Part shown: in pieces, positions 8,800 to 16,484 of the stretch | How the letters are laid out: the number at the start of each line of letters is the position of its first letter | Position numbering within the stretch: position 1 is the first letter of the stretch | Assembly (NCBI GenBank): GCA_030537215.1 | Contig: JAUNOF010000001.1 | Coordinates: 37,227 to 82,863 of the forward strand | Source of the DNA: Lachnospiraceae bacterium | Lineage (GTDB): Bacteria > Bacillota > Clostridia > Lachnospirales > Lachnospiraceae | Direction: 5' to 3' | Length of the DNA stretch: 45,637 nt | Notes under the pieces: generated by a model | What the model saw: the letters and a program-made list of their open reading frames with translations, nothing else | Databases searched by the model: none | Told to the model about the DNA's origin: nothing | Position numbers and translations under genes: made by a program

Positions 8800-9033
8800 C
8801 ACTTTGGGACAGCCAAATAAAAATCTTTACAAGTACTATATCATATCAGGCATTAAAAAAAGCATTTCATGTGCTGATAAAATTACAATTTTTTTAATTT
8901 TTTTGCTTTTCCTATCACGCACACAGAAGGTTTCCATTTACGAAACAGCGTTTTCCATAAATGAAACCTATCTTGTCCGGAGAGCTTTTTGCTGCATGGA
9001 AAACGTCAATGAAGTTTTCTTCCATCTAAAAAA
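8800..9033. other. AT-rich intergenic stretch with inverted repeats
   Basis: I see no convincing gene here. The 92-codon frame at 8792-9070 has no ribosome site and its sequence looks random. The stretch holds an imperfect inverted repeat at 8928-8969 (outer arms AGGTTTC and GAAACCT, with ATTTA/TAAAT inside). A weaker repeat of ATGGAAAAC with GTTTTCTTCCAT spans 8996-9025. Confidence 0.5.
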
Positions 9034-9060
9034 GCCGGAAGCTGCAAAGCAGCCCCCGGC
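9034..9060 (-). terminator. Intrinsic terminator after the TRAP operon
   Basis: The stem GCCGG..GCTGC pairs with GCAGC..CCGGC. On the minus strand it is followed by a run of six T, about 80 bases after the dctM stop. On the plus strand it is followed by TCTTTT, so it could work both ways. Confidence 0.85.
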
Positions 9061-9141
9061 TCTTTTATAGGGAATCAGCATTAAGATAAAAACCTTAAGC
9101 AACATTTCAGAAACGCCTCAGCGCTCCTGCAAAAAATAACA

Positions 9142-10452
9142 TTATACGTAGCCCATCAGGCCCGGCAGCCACAGGGACAGCGCCGGTATATAGGATACCA
9201 GCATCAGCACCACAAAGATGGCCGCAAAGAATACCAGCAATGTCTTGATAACATTCTCTATCTTCGTCTGTCCTACCTTAACACCTACAAACAAGGTGGT
9301 TCCTACAGGAGGCGTAATGGTACCGATACACAGGTTGAAGATCATCATAATACCGAAATGAATGGTATTCATGCCCAGCGCCTGGCAGATCGGCAGGAAA
9401 ATCGGGGTGAAGATCAGACATGCAGGCGTCATGTCCATGAAGGTACCGATGATCAGAAGCAGCACATTGATGATCAGCAGGATCACATAACGGTTGTCGC
9501 TGATGCCCAGCATAGCCTGAGAAACTGCGGTAGGGATTCCGGTGAACGCCATTACCCAGCTCATGATACTGGATACGCCGATCAGGAAGATGATAATACC
9601 GGTCATTTCTGCACTGTCCATAAAAATCTTCGGCAGCTCGGAAGGCTTGATGGACTTATAAAAGAACACGGAAAGCACCAGACTGTATACTACGGCTACT
9701 ACGCTTCCTTCGGTTGCAGTGAAAATACCGCTGATAATGCCGCCGATTACGATGATGATCATTAACAGACAAGGAATTGCCTGGAAAAACACTTTGACTC
9801 TCTCGCTCATGGTATACTTGGCAGTACTGCGGTATCCCCGCTTCTTTGCAATAAAGAAGATGACGATCATACAGGCCAGACCCCAGAGGATTCCTGGTAT
9901 ATAACCGGCCATAAACAGAGCTGCCACGGAGGTTCCTCCGCTGACCAGGGAGAATGTGATCATAACGTTGCTTGGCGGGATCAGAAGTCCTGTAGGCGCT
10001 GTAGCAATATTAACAGCCGCAGAGAAATCACGGTCATAACCTTCCTCTTCCTCAATGGGGCCGATAATGGAACCCATAGCGGAAGCGGCTGCTGTACCAG
10101 AACCGGAGATGGCGCCGAACAGCATGTTTGCCACTACGTTGGTGTGAGCCAGCGCGCCAGGAATGCTTCCGGTAAACAGCTTTGCAAAATTAATCAGACG
10201 GATGGCGATACCGCCCTTATTCATCAAGTTTCCTGCCAGAATAAAGAACGGGATTGCCAGCAGGCTGAATACGGAAATTCCGGAGAAAATACGCTGTGCG
10301 CCGGTCAATACGGCAGCTCCGGTATCCAGGATCGGAAGAATCGCTGCGATGGAGGATACTGCCAGTGCAACTGCGATAGGCACGCCTGCCAGCAGCATAA
10401 CCAGCAGGACAACAAAAATAATGCATCCGCAAAATACAGCTATTGTACTCAT
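9142..10452 (-). CDS. dctM: TRAP transporter large permease (DctM type)
   Basis: This 436-residue protein has about a dozen hydrophobic segments throughout and is the ion-coupled transport subunit of a tripartite (TRAP) importer in the cytoplasmic membrane. Family-typical stretches include GVPIAVALAVSSIAAI near the start, GAISGSGTAAASAMGSI around 115-130, TGLLIPPSNVMITFSLVSGGTSVAALFMAGYIPG around 155-190, and FGIMMIFNLCIGTITPPVGTTLFVG near the C-terminus. Its ATG overlaps the dctQ stop by 4 bases (ATGA), so the two are translationally coupled. It is the last gene of the operon before a terminator. Length fits the family (about 425-440). Substrate cannot be read from this subunit. Confidence 0.96.
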   Translation of the reverse strand: MSTIAVFCGCIIFVVLLVMLLAGVPIAVALAVSSIAAILPILDTGAAVLTGAQRIFSGISVFSLLAIPFFILAGNLMNKGGIAIRLINFAKLFTGSIPGALAHTNVVANMLFGAISGSGTAAASAMGSIIGPIEEEEGYDRDFSAAVNIATAPTGLLIPPSNVMITFSLVSGGTSVAALFMAGYIPGILWGLACMIVIFFIAKKRGYRSTAKYTMSERVKVFFQAIPCLLMIIIVIGGIISGIFTATEGSVVAVVYSLVLSVFFYKSIKPSELPKIFMDSAEMTGIIIFLIGVSSIMSWVMAFTGIPTAVSQAMLGISDNRYVILLIINVLLLIIGTFMDMTPACLIFTPIFLPICQALGMNTIHFGIMMIFNLCIGTITPPVGTTLFVGVKVGQTKIENVIKTLLVFFAAIFVVLMLVSYIPALSLWLPGLMGYV

Positions 10453-10952
10453 AATCTGGCCTCCCCCTTCTCATCAAATGATTTCTGGAACATGACAGCT
10501 GCATTCATCAGGCTGAATATCATGATCAAAACGCCGGTAATCGGCACAATCACGTAAATATAACCCATGGGAACCTGCAGAGAGGCGGTTTTCTGGATCA
10601 TAGTCAGCTTGGTAATAGAAATACCGCCGTACACCATAACAACGGCTGCCAGAGCAAAGGTCATCAGATCAATTATAATTTCCAGATATTTCCTTGTCGT
10701 TCCGGTCAGATTATCTGCAAGGAATCCCATTCTCATATGATCACGTTTGCCGAACACATATGCGGAAGCCAGCAGCGCCATCCAGGTAAAGCTGTAGGTT
10801 AAAAGCTCCTCAGAAACGGTACTTGGACGGTTAAAGAAGTAACGGGTCACAATCTGATAGGTTCCGATTACCGTCATCAAAACAAACAGCGCCACGATAA
10901 TAACGCCCAGCACCTTCATAATGGCGGCACGAATCTTATTCATCGTCTCCAT
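10449..10952 (-). CDS. dctQ: TRAP transporter small permease (DctQ type)
   Basis: This 167-residue protein has four hydrophobic segments and is the small membrane subunit that pairs with DctM and helps dock the binding protein. The ATG at 10952 (METMNKIRAAIMKVLG) is chosen because AAGGGGGG lies 8 bases before it; the open frame begins at 10979, but that start would overlap dctP and has no ribosome site. The start lies one base after the dctP stop and the end overlaps dctM by 4 bases. Family-typical residues include TVSEELLTYSFTWMALLASAYVFGKRDHMRMGFL around 45-80. Confidence 0.93.
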   Translation of the reverse strand: METMNKIRAAIMKVLGVIIVALFVLMTVIGTYQIVTRYFFNRPSTVSEELLTYSFTWMALLASAYVFGKRDHMRMGFLADNLTGTTRKYLEIIIDLMTFALAAVVMVYGGISITKLTMIQKTASLQVPMGYIYVIVPITGVLIMIFSLMNAAVMFQKSFDEKGEARL

Positions 10953-10953
10953 A

Positions 10954-11979
10954 TTAATTGCCCCCCTTTGCATTCTCATTTACAAGCTGAATATGATTGT
11001 AGAAATCTACGATTGCAGGATTTTCCTCCAGCATCTGCTGATGCAGAGGAAGAACCTTCTCCTTAAAGGCATTGACATCTACCTCTAAAAACTGGACGCC
11101 CATGTCATTCTCCGCAATCTGCTTTGCTTCCTCGATACTCTTATCCCACTCTTCCAGCTCTACTTCTGTAGAAATGGCTGCGGCCTCCTTAAATACAGCT
11201 AATTCCTCGGCGCTTAAGCCATTTAAAAACTTCAGATTTGCCACCAGCATATCCGGCACCATCTGGTGCTTGTTGTAGCTGTAATACTTGGCAACCTCAC
11301 CGTGCTTATTGTTGGTCAGCGCCAGCTCATTATTCTCAGCACCGTCGATTACGCCCTGCTGGATTGCCGTATAAACCTCGCCAAAGCCCATAGGCGCTGC
11401 CGCCGCGCCGAAGGTATTTACCATATTTACACTGGCCGGGCTCTGCTGAACACGGATCTTCTTGCCCTTTAAGTCGTCCGGTGTATTGATGGGAGTCTTG
11501 GCGTAGAAGTTTCTGGTACCTGCATTGTACCAGGTGACTACGCGGAAACCAGCCTCATCGGTGGACGCATAGATATTTTCCATGTACTCGGTTTCCATCA
11601 TCACTTCTTTGTAGATCTCTTCTGAATCAAACAAGTATGGCATACTGAAGATTTCATACACATCCGCAAAAGTCTCCAGGTTCGCAGTACCTGCCACTAC
11701 AAAATCGATCGCGCCTGTCTGAGTCAGCTCAATGGCTTTCTGTGCGGAGCCTAACAGCTCATTGGGGAAGATCTCCACCTCATACTTATCGCCAAGCTTT
11801 TCTTCTACATACTCTTTAAACGCCAGCAATCCCAGATGCTCCGGGTGCGTTTCCGACTGTGCATGGGAAATACGAATAATCCGCTTTCCGTCGGTCAATG
11901 AGCCACATCCAGACGCAGAGATCACGGTGGCTGCCGTCAGCACTGCCACCGCCAGCTTTTTCCCTAACCCTCTCACCAT
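10954..11979 (-). CDS. dctP: TRAP transporter solute-binding lipoprotein (DctP type)
   Basis: This 341-residue extracytoplasmic solute receptor feeds the DctQM permease. I start at 11979 (MVRGLGKKLAVAVL) because AAAGGAA precedes it and a lipoprotein signal follows directly, ending SASGC; the frame runs up to 12048 through a duplicated leader segment that looks untranslated. Family features include RISHAQSETHPEHLGLLAFKEYVEEKLG, the FPNELLGSAQKAIELTQTGAIDFVVAG block, and RNFYAKTPINTPDDLKGKKIRVQQSP with the Arg that usually contacts the substrate carboxylate. The ligand is therefore probably an organic or sugar acid, but it cannot be named. It is the first transporter gene, 382 bases downstream of the YesM/YesN pair, which probably controls it. 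Confidence 0.94.
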   Translation of the reverse strand: MVRGLGKKLAVAVLTAATVISASGCGSLTDGKRIIRISHAQSETHPEHLGLLAFKEYVEEKLGDKYEVEIFPNELLGSAQKAIELTQTGAIDFVVAGTANLETFADVYEIFSMPYLFDSEEIYKEVMMETEYMENIYASTDEAGFRVVTWYNAGTRNFYAKTPINTPDDLKGKKIRVQQSPASVNMVNTFGAAAAPMGFGEVYTAIQQGVIDGAENNELALTNNKHGEVAKYYSYNKHQMVPDMLVANLKFLNGLSAEELAVFKEAAAISTEVELEEWDKSIEEAKQIAENDMGVQFLEVDVNAFKEKVLPLHQQMLEENPAIVDFYNHIQLVNENAKGGN

Positions 11980-11991
11980 TTTTTCATTTCC

Positions 11992-12022
11992 TTTCATCTG
12001 TTTACCCGTTTTTTCCGGGTAT
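11992..12022 (-). repeat. Leader hairpin repeat, copy 1
   Basis: This is one of two near-identical segments (31 and 30 bases, differing by one T) just before dctP. Each contains a short hairpin, ACCCG and CGGGT around an A/T loop. Between the copies a second hairpin pairs CCGGGTAT with ATACCCGG. The copies sit in the probable dctP leader next to its ribosome site. Confidence 0.8.
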
Positions 12023-12042
12023 ATAGGGATACCCGGAGGGTG

Positions 12043-12072
12043 TTTCATCTGTTTACCCGTTTTTCCGGGTAT
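12043..12072 (-). repeat. Leader hairpin repeat, copy 2
   Basis: Second copy of the segment at 11992-12022, starting 51 bases away. The duplication creates a longer open frame in front of dctP and explains why a naive start call would fall at 12048. Confidence 0.8.
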
Positions 12073-12361
12073 TTCATTTTACTGCAATTGAATCAATAGG
12101 AGCCGCAAGGCATGTTCTGCCTGTGCACACAGTCCATAATGGTTTAAAATGCTTCACCATCCATGTGTGCAGGCATAAAAATAACCCTGCAGGTTTCTTA
12201 TAATTGATGTAGACGTTAAGGTTGGCGCCGTTCCTTAATAATATCTTAATTATAAAACCCGCAAGGTGTATTTTGTACCGTAAAAGTTTGTCATTTAGGG
12301 AGAAGTTTTTATTCTTTTCCTAATTTTCCTGTTCAGTTCTCTCTGATTTGTTTAAAAATCT
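12073..12361. other. Intergenic control region between response regulator and dctP
   Basis: I see no gene here. The stretch holds an imperfect inverted repeat at 12119-12174 (GCCTGTGCACACA against TGTGTGCAGGC) with a shorter CCATAATGG inside. A nested palindrome lies at 12216-12238 (TTAAGG, GGCGCC, CCTTAA). These are plausible sites for the YesN-type regulator or structured leader elements. I could not place a convincing promoter. Confidence 0.5.
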
Positions 12362-13282
12362 CTATTTACTTTGTGCATTTTGACTATCCCGATAATCGGA
12401 TGGGATCATTCCTGTGTACCGTTTGAACACTTTTGCAAAATAATTAGAATCGTAATACCCCACCCTCATGCTGACTTCCCGGATATTGGCAAGGGGATCC
12501 TGGAGAAGCTTTTTCGCCTCATTGACCCGCAGAATGGTCAGATAGGTGGTAAAGTTCTGGCCAAAGCACTGCTTGAACAGCTTGCAGAAATAGGCATCGG
12601 AATATTCCATCATCCTGGCTGCCTCCTGCATGGATATCTCCTTCATATAATTTTTCTGTAGATAATCCCGGATTTTCTCCGCCGCCTGGGCCATCCGCTC
12701 CACCGCAGCATGCTCACGGGCCGCAGCGCGAACCGACTCCATCTGCTGATCCCGCACCGTTTCCCCTGCTGTTAAGCCCCCAGCAGCGGGCACTTCCAGC
12801 CCTTCTCTTTCGACTGCTTCCGCCTGTTTTGCCCCTCCTCCTGCTTCGGGAGGCGCCATCTGAACTGCATTCTGACGCTTCACTTCCCCTGCCCTGCGTT
12901 GGGCCTGGTGAATCGCTTCCTCGATTACAGCCACCAGATCCTCATTCTCGCAGGGCTTTAACAAATAATCCAGGGCGCGGATCTGGATGGCTTTTCTGGT
13001 ATAGGCAAAATCATCATAGGCGCTCAGGAAAATAATGCTGCATTCTGAATCCAGGGCACGGATCCGTTCTGCTGCCTCCACACCATTCATCTCCGGCATA
13101 GCAATATCCATGATCACCACCTGGCACTGCTTCTGCCTGAAGACATCCAGCGCTTCCTTTCCATTTTCAGCCTGACAGATCTGACAGTTCTCCCCAAAAT
13201 ATTTTTTCAGCCGTTTGACCAGCGCCATCCGTTCGATAGGCTCATCATCTGCCAGCAGGATACTGTATCTCTTTTCCTCCAT
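12362..13282 (-). CDS. YesN-type response regulator (REC + AraC HTH)
   Basis: This 306-residue transcription factor is the output half of a two-component system. The start at 13282 (MEEKRYSILLADDEP) is supported by AGGAGG four bases upstream. Residues 5-125 form the receiver with acidic pocket DDE at 12-14, phospho-acceptor Asp59 in VIMDIAMP, and conserved Lys in LKPCE. A low-complexity linker (about 130-200) is rich in Ala, Glu and Gly. Residues about 205-300 form an AraC-type double helix-turn-helix ending GYYDSNYFAKVFKRYTGMIPSDYR. The kinase gene lies directly upstream and the TRAP operon directly downstream, so this pair probably switches the transporter on in response to its substrate. 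Family and motifs are clear; the target is inferred from position. Confidence 0.94.
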   Translation of the reverse strand: MEEKRYSILLADDEPIERMALVKRLKKYFGENCQICQAENGKEALDVFRQKQCQVVIMDIAMPEMNGVEAAERIRALDSECSIIFLSAYDDFAYTRKAIQIRALDYLLKPCENEDLVAVIEEAIHQAQRRAGEVKRQNAVQMAPPEAGGGAKQAEAVEREGLEVPAAGGLTAGETVRDQQMESVRAAAREHAAVERMAQAAEKIRDYLQKNYMKEISMQEAARMMEYSDAYFCKLFKQCFGQNFTTYLTILRVNEAKKLLQDPLANIREVSMRVGYYDSNYFAKVFKRYTGMIPSDYRDSQNAQSK

Positions 13283-13299
13283 AATTCCTCCTAAAACCA

Positions 13300-13345
13300 T
13301 ACCGTCAGTAAACAAGGGCATGCGTGCCTTTGTTCACTGACGGTA
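13300..13345. repeat. Long inverted repeat between kinase and response regulator genes
   Basis: Two 21-base arms (TACCGTCAGT... and ...ACTGACGGTA) match at 19 positions around a TGCG loop. The hairpin begins four bases after the kinase stop codon and ends 17 bases before the response regulator start. It has no T-run, so it is more likely an RNA stability or attenuation element, or a small dispersed palindrome, than a terminator. Confidence 0.8.
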
Positions 13346-13348
13346 CCA

Positions 13349-14833
13349 TCACACGCTGCCTTGCAGCACGGAAAATCCCATCTGCACCACCGTACCCTTT
13401 CCTTCCGTACTATATACCTGGAACTGCCCATCTCGATACATGGAACAGACCCGGCGGCAGATATTGCCCAGGCCGATTCCGGTGCTCTGACCCTTCCCCT
13501 TTTTCCGTTCAGCCAACTCTCTTCGGATAGAGGCAAGGCGTTCCTCTGGAATTCCCAGCCCATTATCCGCTACCGAGATCCATAACCGGTCTTCCTTCAT
13601 CCAGGCGCGGACATGGATCTTACCGCCGCTGCCCTTGTGAGACAGGCCGTGGATGATACAATTTTCCACCAGCGGCTGCAGGGCAAAGGAGGGTACCAGA
13701 ATTTCCCTTGCCTCCGGCTGGCATTCCACCGTATACCGAATCCGGCTTCCAAACCGCATTTTCTGCAGGTACATGTAATCCTCAACCACTTTAAGTTCCC
13801 GCTCCAAAGGCATCACCGATTCGGTAGATTTTAGATTATACCGGAACAGACGGCTTAAGGCTGTGATCAGCTTCTCTGTGGTGACAGCATCCTCTAACTG
13901 TGCTGTGCTGGCAATCATATTCAGCGTATTAAACAGGAAATGAGGATTGATCTGGTTTTTCAGCATCTGCAGCCGAACCTCATCCAGCTGCTTTTCCACC
14001 GCATGCTTTTCTTTTAAGGTAATGATATAATTTTGGGTGGATTGTTTCATCACCAGAAAATCCTTGATCAGCCTGGAGATCTCATCCTGTCCCTGGGTAG
14101 CGCTTTCCGGAGCCGCCCCGGAAAAATCATTCTGGCTGATGCGTCTGGCGTCCTCCGATAAGGCAAGCACCGGCCTTACCACGTTCTGCACCATATAGCG
14201 GCGCAGCCATTGAAACAACAGAAGGATTCCTCCGCCCCACAGGATCCCGCTTAAGGGAACCAGATAAAACAGAAAAAGTTTCCTCCGGTATTCCTGATTT
14301 CCTGCCTCCACCGTCATCTGCTGCAGCTTTCCGGCATATGTTTCCAGGTATTCCTGAATGCGGTACACCGTAGCCATGGAATCCTTGTATTCTACGCCGT
14401 CAGCCCGGCTCTTCACCGCATCATCCCGCAGCTGGGTATAACGGCCATACATGTTTCGGATGGACCAGGTTCTGGCATACCGGTCCGGCCCCAGCTTTTC
14501 GTAGTCAAAGAGCAATTGATCCAGCGCTGCTTCGGTCTGCCGGACAGCCTCCCGGTATCGTTCTCCGGACTCTGCATTCTCTCCGTGCATATAGGATTCA
14601 AAGGCTTTTCCCTCCTCCTCCATAGCCGACCAGAACTCCATCGTTCGGGAATCCTCCATCAGGATCGAGTCAAATACGCCCATCCCCCATCCGATGATCA
14701 GAATATAAGTTGCCACGGACAGCAGGATGATCACCACACTGCACCGAGACAGCACCTGAAGCTTCCTGGAGAGTGAAAGAGAGAACCAGCAGGCCCGTAT
14801 GTCTCCGATCCGCATTTCCTTTTGTTTTTTCAT
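13349..14833 (-). CDS. YesM/LytS-type sensor histidine kinase
   Basis: This 494-residue membrane kinase is the sensor partner of the downstream YesN-type regulator. The first membrane segment is at about 31-52, an extracellular four-helix-like sensor region spans about 55-185, and the second membrane segment is at about 187-208. A HAMP-like linker follows (VVRPVLALSEDARRISQNDF), then a coiled coil. The His_kinase domain carries the phospho-acceptor His298 in QINPHFLFNTLN. The ATPase domain has an N-box (LQPLVENCIIHG) and a G-box (VADNGLGIPEERL, then GIGLGNI). AAGGAG lies six bases before the ATG. The gene lies after the amidase gene across a spacer holding a 29-bp hairpin repeat. Kinases of this class usually sense sugars or sugar acids, sometimes together with a binding protein. 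Confidence 0.94.
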   Translation of the reverse strand: MKKQKEMRIGDIRACWFSLSLSRKLQVLSRCSVVIILLSVATYILIIGWGMGVFDSILMEDSRTMEFWSAMEEEGKAFESYMHGENAESGERYREAVRQTEAALDQLLFDYEKLGPDRYARTWSIRNMYGRYTQLRDDAVKSRADGVEYKDSMATVYRIQEYLETYAGKLQQMTVEAGNQEYRRKLFLFYLVPLSGILWGGGILLLFQWLRRYMVQNVVRPVLALSEDARRISQNDFSGAAPESATQGQDEISRLIKDFLVMKQSTQNYIITLKEKHAVEKQLDEVRLQMLKNQINPHFLFNTLNMIASTAQLEDAVTTEKLITALSRLFRYNLKSTESVMPLERELKVVEDYMYLQKMRFGSRIRYTVECQPEAREILVPSFALQPLVENCIIHGLSHKGSGGKIHVRAWMKEDRLWISVADNGLGIPEERLASIRRELAERKKGKGQSTGIGLGNICRRVCSMYRDGQFQVYSTEGKGTVVQMGFSVLQGSV

Positions 14834-14851
14834 CCGGCACTCCTTATGATC

Positions 14852-14880
14852 GTAACCGTTCAGATACCTTGAACTGTTAC
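14852..14880. repeat. 29-bp hairpin repeat, copy A
   Basis: The arms GTAACCGTTCA and TGAACTGTTAC pair around the loop GATACCT with one mismatch. It is identical at 27 of 29 positions to copy B at 16351-16379, in the same orientation, so the two copies bracket the amidase gene. It lies 18 bases before the kinase start codon. Confidence 0.85.
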
Positions 14881-14943
14881 TTATGATCAGACAGATTTCC
14901 GCACATCTTTCCTGATCAGTTAAACAAAATTTCCCAAAAGCTC

Positions 14944-16227
14944 TTACTTTCCAAAATAACTGCCGATACCCGCTACCAGCCCGTCCGCCAATACCTCCAG
15001 CGTTCCAGCCGAATGGTCAGATGCCTTGTCCCCCAGCTCAATATCGATGCTTGGTACAGTGGAATAAGAGGTCTGAGTCAGATCCATCGCCATGGAACCG
15101 CCGGAAAAGATCTTGACTCCTGCTCCCTTCAGACCCGAGATCAGGCTCTCTCCCAATGCATTGTGCTTCTGCCAGTTGGAGGCCACCGGCTCCATGGCAC
15201 GGTAGGACGCCACATCCGGCACGCTCATATAAAATGCCCCTTTATCGCTGGTGGTGGAATCCCAGTGAAGGGCGATATGGCAGTCTGCTGTGTTATTGGC
15301 AATGACGGTACGGGCAATGTTGTCCAGCTGCACATCATCGCTTTCCCGGATCATCACCACATCATAACCATTTGCCAGAAGCTTATCCTTCAGCACCTTA
15401 GCCAGGGCCAGCGTCACCTTCGCCTCCGGCGTTCCGTCGGAAAAGGTCATACCGCTGGAAACTGCGATCGCCTTGGTGGCTCCGGCTTCGGTGGTGCCGC
15501 CGGTCACCTTCGCCGTTCCGTCCGGATGGCACAGAGTCTTAACGCTTCCGCCTCCGTTTGTTCCATGGCCTGCATTGACGCAGACGGTGATCTCCTTACG
15601 GTTGGCCGCCTGAGAACGGTACATCATAGCAGAACCAGTCTTGATGGCAGAAAAATCCGCATATTTCCAGTTGGAATCTACTGTGATAGGGCTTCCATCA
15701 GATATCTGCGCCTTATTTCCATTTACGCTGCCGGTTTCCGCTGATGCTGCGCCAACTGCACCGCTGATGCTGCTTGTGTCGGCTGCCGGCTGAGGCGGCT
15801 GAGTCGTAACCAGGCTTTTGGCAACATATAAGGTCTGCCCCTGATAGCTGACTCTGCACCACTGATCACTGTCTCCAGTACGGGTAAGGGCAGCCCCCGA
15901 ATTTAATACAGCAGAAATATTTCCTGCATCCGCTGTATTCGGCGCTGTCCGCAGGCGTACCTGGGAGCCTTTAATATATACTGTATCTGAAACATCAGTA
16001 AATGTGATGGCAGGCGCCATGGCCCGCTCCTGGTCATGCTGGCTGGTCTCCAGCTGAGCCTTCTCATCCTGACCAGCCTGGACATCCTCCTGCAGCGCTT
16101 TCTCACCAGACACTGCTGTTTCTACCGGCAGATATTCCCGCCCGCTGCATCCCGTGGTTAACGATGCGCTGATGCAGACGGCAGTAATAACCTTTGCGGC
16201 ATTTCTTCTATTGAATATCTTTTTCAT
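14944..16227 (-). CDS. Lipoprotein N-acetylmuramoyl-L-alanine amidase with SH3 domain
   Basis: This 427-residue peptidoglycan hydrolase cleaves the bond between MurNAc and the stem peptide. The start at 16227 (MKKIFNRRNAAK) is preferred to 16266 because a signal peptide ending LTTGC follows, making Cys27 the lipidation site; GGAGGAGG lies about 11 bases upstream. Residues about 75-142 form a bacterial SH3 domain (VRLRTAPNTADAGNISAVL ... CRVSYQGQTLYVAKSLV). After a Ser/Ala/Thr linker, an Amidase_3 domain spans about 210-427. Its zinc ligands read His221 (NAGHG), Glu268 and His321 (ALHWDS), with catalytic Glu397 (DIELGD), so it looks active. About 45 residues separate the first His from the Glu. 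The gene stands alone on the minus strand, bracketed by two copies of a 29-bp hairpin. Confidence 0.94.
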   Translation of the reverse strand: MKKIFNRRNAAKVITAVCISASLTTGCSGREYLPVETAVSGEKALQEDVQAGQDEKAQLETSQHDQERAMAPAITFTDVSDTVYIKGSQVRLRTAPNTADAGNISAVLNSGAALTRTGDSDQWCRVSYQGQTLYVAKSLVTTQPPQPAADTSSISGAVGAASAETGSVNGNKAQISDGSPITVDSNWKYADFSAIKTGSAMMYRSQAANRKEITVCVNAGHGTNGGGSVKTLCHPDGTAKVTGGTTEAGATKAIAVSSGMTFSDGTPEAKVTLALAKVLKDKLLANGYDVVMIRESDDVQLDNIARTVIANNTADCHIALHWDSTTSDKGAFYMSVPDVASYRAMEPVASNWQKHNALGESLISGLKGAGVKIFSGGSMAMDLTQTSYSTVPSIDIELGDKASDHSAGTLEVLADGLVAGIGSYFGK

Positions 16228-16350
16228 TTTCTTCCATTCCTCCTCCAGCTGTGCTTTCCTGCACATGCATTATATCTTTCAGTTTACTATATCTGGGCTT
16301 ATTTGTAAACAGAGGCAGTTTTCACTTTTTTAACAGAATTCTTAAGGTTT

Positions 16351-16379
16351 GTAACAGCTCAGATACCTTGAACTGTTAC
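16351..16379. repeat. 29-bp hairpin repeat, copy B
   Basis: The arms GTAACAGCTCA and TGAACTGTTAC flank the same GATACCT loop as copy A. It lies between the amidase start and the mnmA terminator. Confidence 0.85.
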
Positions 16380-16427
16380 TAATGTTTTAATCGACGGACA
16401 AAGCTAAAAAAGTTCCAGAGGAGAAAA

Positions 16428-16455
16428 AAGACTCTGCTTAAAAAAACAGAGTCTT
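16428..16455 (-). terminator. Intrinsic terminator after mnmA
   Basis: AAGACTCTG pairs perfectly with CAGAGTCTT across an A-rich loop. On the minus strand it is followed by six T. It lies 30 bases after the mnmA stop and closes the nifS-nifU-mnmA unit. Confidence 0.9.
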
Positions 16456-16484
16456 AAAACAAAATCCTGCCAATAGCAGCCGTT

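Noticed and set aside
8792-9070. 92-codon plus-strand frame in the pilus/TRAP spacer
   Set aside because: It has no ribosome site and random-looking composition, and it runs through inverted repeats and the terminator.
15013-15744. 243-codon plus-strand frame opposite the amidase
   Set aside because: It is a long shadow of the amidase gene, which has clear catalytic motifs; this frame has none.
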